This document shows, piece after piece, positions 63,254-64,000 of a stretch of 64,000 bases of DNA; position 1 is the first letter of the stretch, and every line of letters starts with the position of its first letter. Source of the DNA: Acholeplasmatales bacterium (GTDB taxonomy: Bacteria > Bacillota_I > Bacilli_A > Acholeplasmatales > Anaeroplasmataceae); contig JAFXXC010000029.1 in assembly GCA_017542485.1 (NCBI GenBank), positions 23,572 to 87,571 of the forward strand. Reading direction: 5' to 3'. The notes under the pieces were generated by a model that saw nothing but the letters and a program-made list of their open reading frames with translations, was not told the DNA's origin and searched no databases. The position numbers and the translations under genes are program-made.

Positions 63254-63318
63254 ATGATATCTCTAAAAGAGACTGATTTTTTTATTTTTTTGGTTAATTT
63301 TCAAATCTTTTGTCTATT

Positions 63319-63360
63319 ATTTAGTGTATCGGTAAAAAAGGAGGGCCAATAACACTAAAT
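63319..63360. repeat. Inverted repeat with an SD-like sequence in the loop, upstream of the nuclease gene
   Basis: ATTTAGTGT (63319-63327) and ACACTAAAT (63352-63360) are perfect 9-base arms. The 24-base interval carries AAAGGAGGG, which is not followed by a start codon. It may be a hairpin controlling translation or part of the mobile gene's boundary. Confidence 0.6.
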
Positions 63361-63383
63361 TAGTAGAAAGGAGGATGATATTA

Positions 63384-64000
63384 ATGCTAAAAGAAATTGC
63401 TTTAACAGATTATTATTTTAAAGAATTAATAAAGACAAGGCGAGATTATTTGTTATTATTAATTAATGGTATATGTAAATTAAATTTAAAAGAGGAAGAT
63501 ATTACATTTGGAGATACTGAAGAAAGAGATAGTGTTACATTTAAGACAATATCATATGATATAAAAGTAGTATCAAAAGATATAAATTTAGATATAGAAG
63601 CTCAAAAGAATATAGTAGATAAGGGAAAAAATGAAAATGGAGAATACTCATATGATATAAATAGAGCTATATATTATTTATCAATGTTACATTCAAGAAG
63701 CTATGAATATAATGAAAAAGGATATACAAATAAAAAATCAATTGTAATATTCATATACTTGTATGATATGCCTGGTGATGATGCAATACAGAAGATAAAT
63801 TTACATAATAATAGTACAAATATCGAATATGATAATATAGTATACTATAGTGTCAGCCTTGCAAAAATATCTAAAGATAGTAAAATAGAATTAGAGAGAG
63901 CTTTAAAATTATTATCAGAAAAAGATATAGATTCATATAAGAAAGATGAATCGAAAGTAATTAAGGAGGCGGCAGAAATGATTGAAGGATATAGCGAATC
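63384..64000 (+). CDS. Rpn-family/PD-(D/E)XK nuclease-transposase, cut by the window end
   Basis: An open frame from ATG 63384, after AAAGGAGGATGATATTA, runs to the window end without a stop (205 codons seen). It begins LKEIALTDYYFKELIKTRRD and contains a nuclease-like core with DIKVVSKDINLDIEAQKN. The D-x-E-x-Q pattern is typical of PDDEXK_2 proteins (recombination-promoting nucleases, often annotated as putative transposases). A helical region with RAIYYLSMLHSRSYEY follows, then the usual IVIFIYLYDMPG segment. These genes are often multi-copy and mobile. The 3' end and any terminal repeats are outside the window. Confidence 0.82.
   Translation, partial: MLKEIALTDYYFKELIKTRRDYLLLLINGICKLNLKEEDITFGDTEERDSVTFKTISYDIKVVSKDINLDIEAQKNIVDKGKNENGEYSYDINRAIYYLSMLHSRSYEYNEKGYTNKKSIVIFIYLYDMPGDDAIQKINLHNNSTNIEYDNIVYYSVSLAKISKDSKIELERALKLLSEKDIDSYKKDESKVIKEAAEMIEGYSE

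Overview
The window is a 64 kb piece of an AT-rich chromosome from a low-GC Firmicute of the class Bacilli. Three things point there. Gene order follows Bacillus-type clusters: polA-mutM-coaE-dnaB-dnaI-thrS, rpsB-tsf-pyrH-frr-cdsA-dxr-rseP, trmFO-xerC and ytxK-ackA. The DnaB/DnaI helicase-loading pair is a Bacilli feature. The thrS gene has a T-box leader. TGA is used as a real stop (mutM, dnaB, cdsA, hisF), so this is not a code-4 mollicute. The very low GC, many MKK-type lipoproteins and plant-polysaccharide enzymes suggest a host- or gut-associated, uncultured Bacilli lineage (RF39/Erysipelotrichales-like). That placement is inference.

Layout. 1-6153: DNA polymerase I (5' end outside the window), nitroreductase, Fpg, CoaE, an unknown 115-aa protein, DnaB and DnaI, probably one operon. 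6193-10673: a large WG-repeat-like lipoprotein, then T-box-controlled thrS. 10726-14435: small membrane protein, ABC-F ATPase, HAD phosphatase and esterase. 14591-22562: a tightly packed, almost complete histidine operon (hisZGDCBHAFIE) ending in a flavin reductase-like gene. It lacks a histidinol-phosphate phosphatase. 22621-28755: glutamate dehydrogenase (minus strand), HAD phosphatase, YtxK-type methyltransferase, acetate kinase, small membrane protein and DAHP synthase. 28778-31724 (minus): AzlD/AzlC amino-acid exporter and a secreted SGNH/CE12-like esterase lipoprotein with a poly-Thr linker. 31942-40230: tRNA-Leu(UAG), ABC-F ATPase, membrane protein, a GlmU lacking its uridylyltransferase domain, GlmM, HD hydrolase, nitroreductase, TrmFO and XerC-type recombinase. 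40294-44556: lipoprotein, then rpsB-tsf-pyrH-frr. 45240-51950: cdsA-dxr-rseP, a cytosolic GH43 glycosidase and RlmD/RumA-type rRNA methyltransferase. 52085-57872: a LytS-like sensor kinase with an unusual response regulator, followed by tandem 11-bp repeats over a promoter and a small cell-envelope operon (TM protein, S41-protease-like lipoprotein, small lipoprotein), then a membrane-anchored alpha/beta hydrolase. 58042-64000: a GAF-GGDEF diguanylate cyclase, PAP2 phosphatase, MacB-like ABC exporter and the start of an Rpn/PDDEXK_2 nuclease-transposase gene cut by the window end.

Regulatory signals are clear in this AT-rich DNA. Many units end in short GC-containing hairpins followed by T runs, and most recognisable promoters carry an extended -10 (TG-N-TATAAT). 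No CRISPR array, rRNA operon, prophage or complete insertion sequence was seen. The observations most worth following up are the two-component system with tandem repeats over the adjacent promoter, the truncated GlmU, the promoter nested in a terminator hairpin, the GC-rich rpsB leader, and the missing nrdR, uppS and histidinol phosphatase genes at places where synteny or pathway logic expects them.
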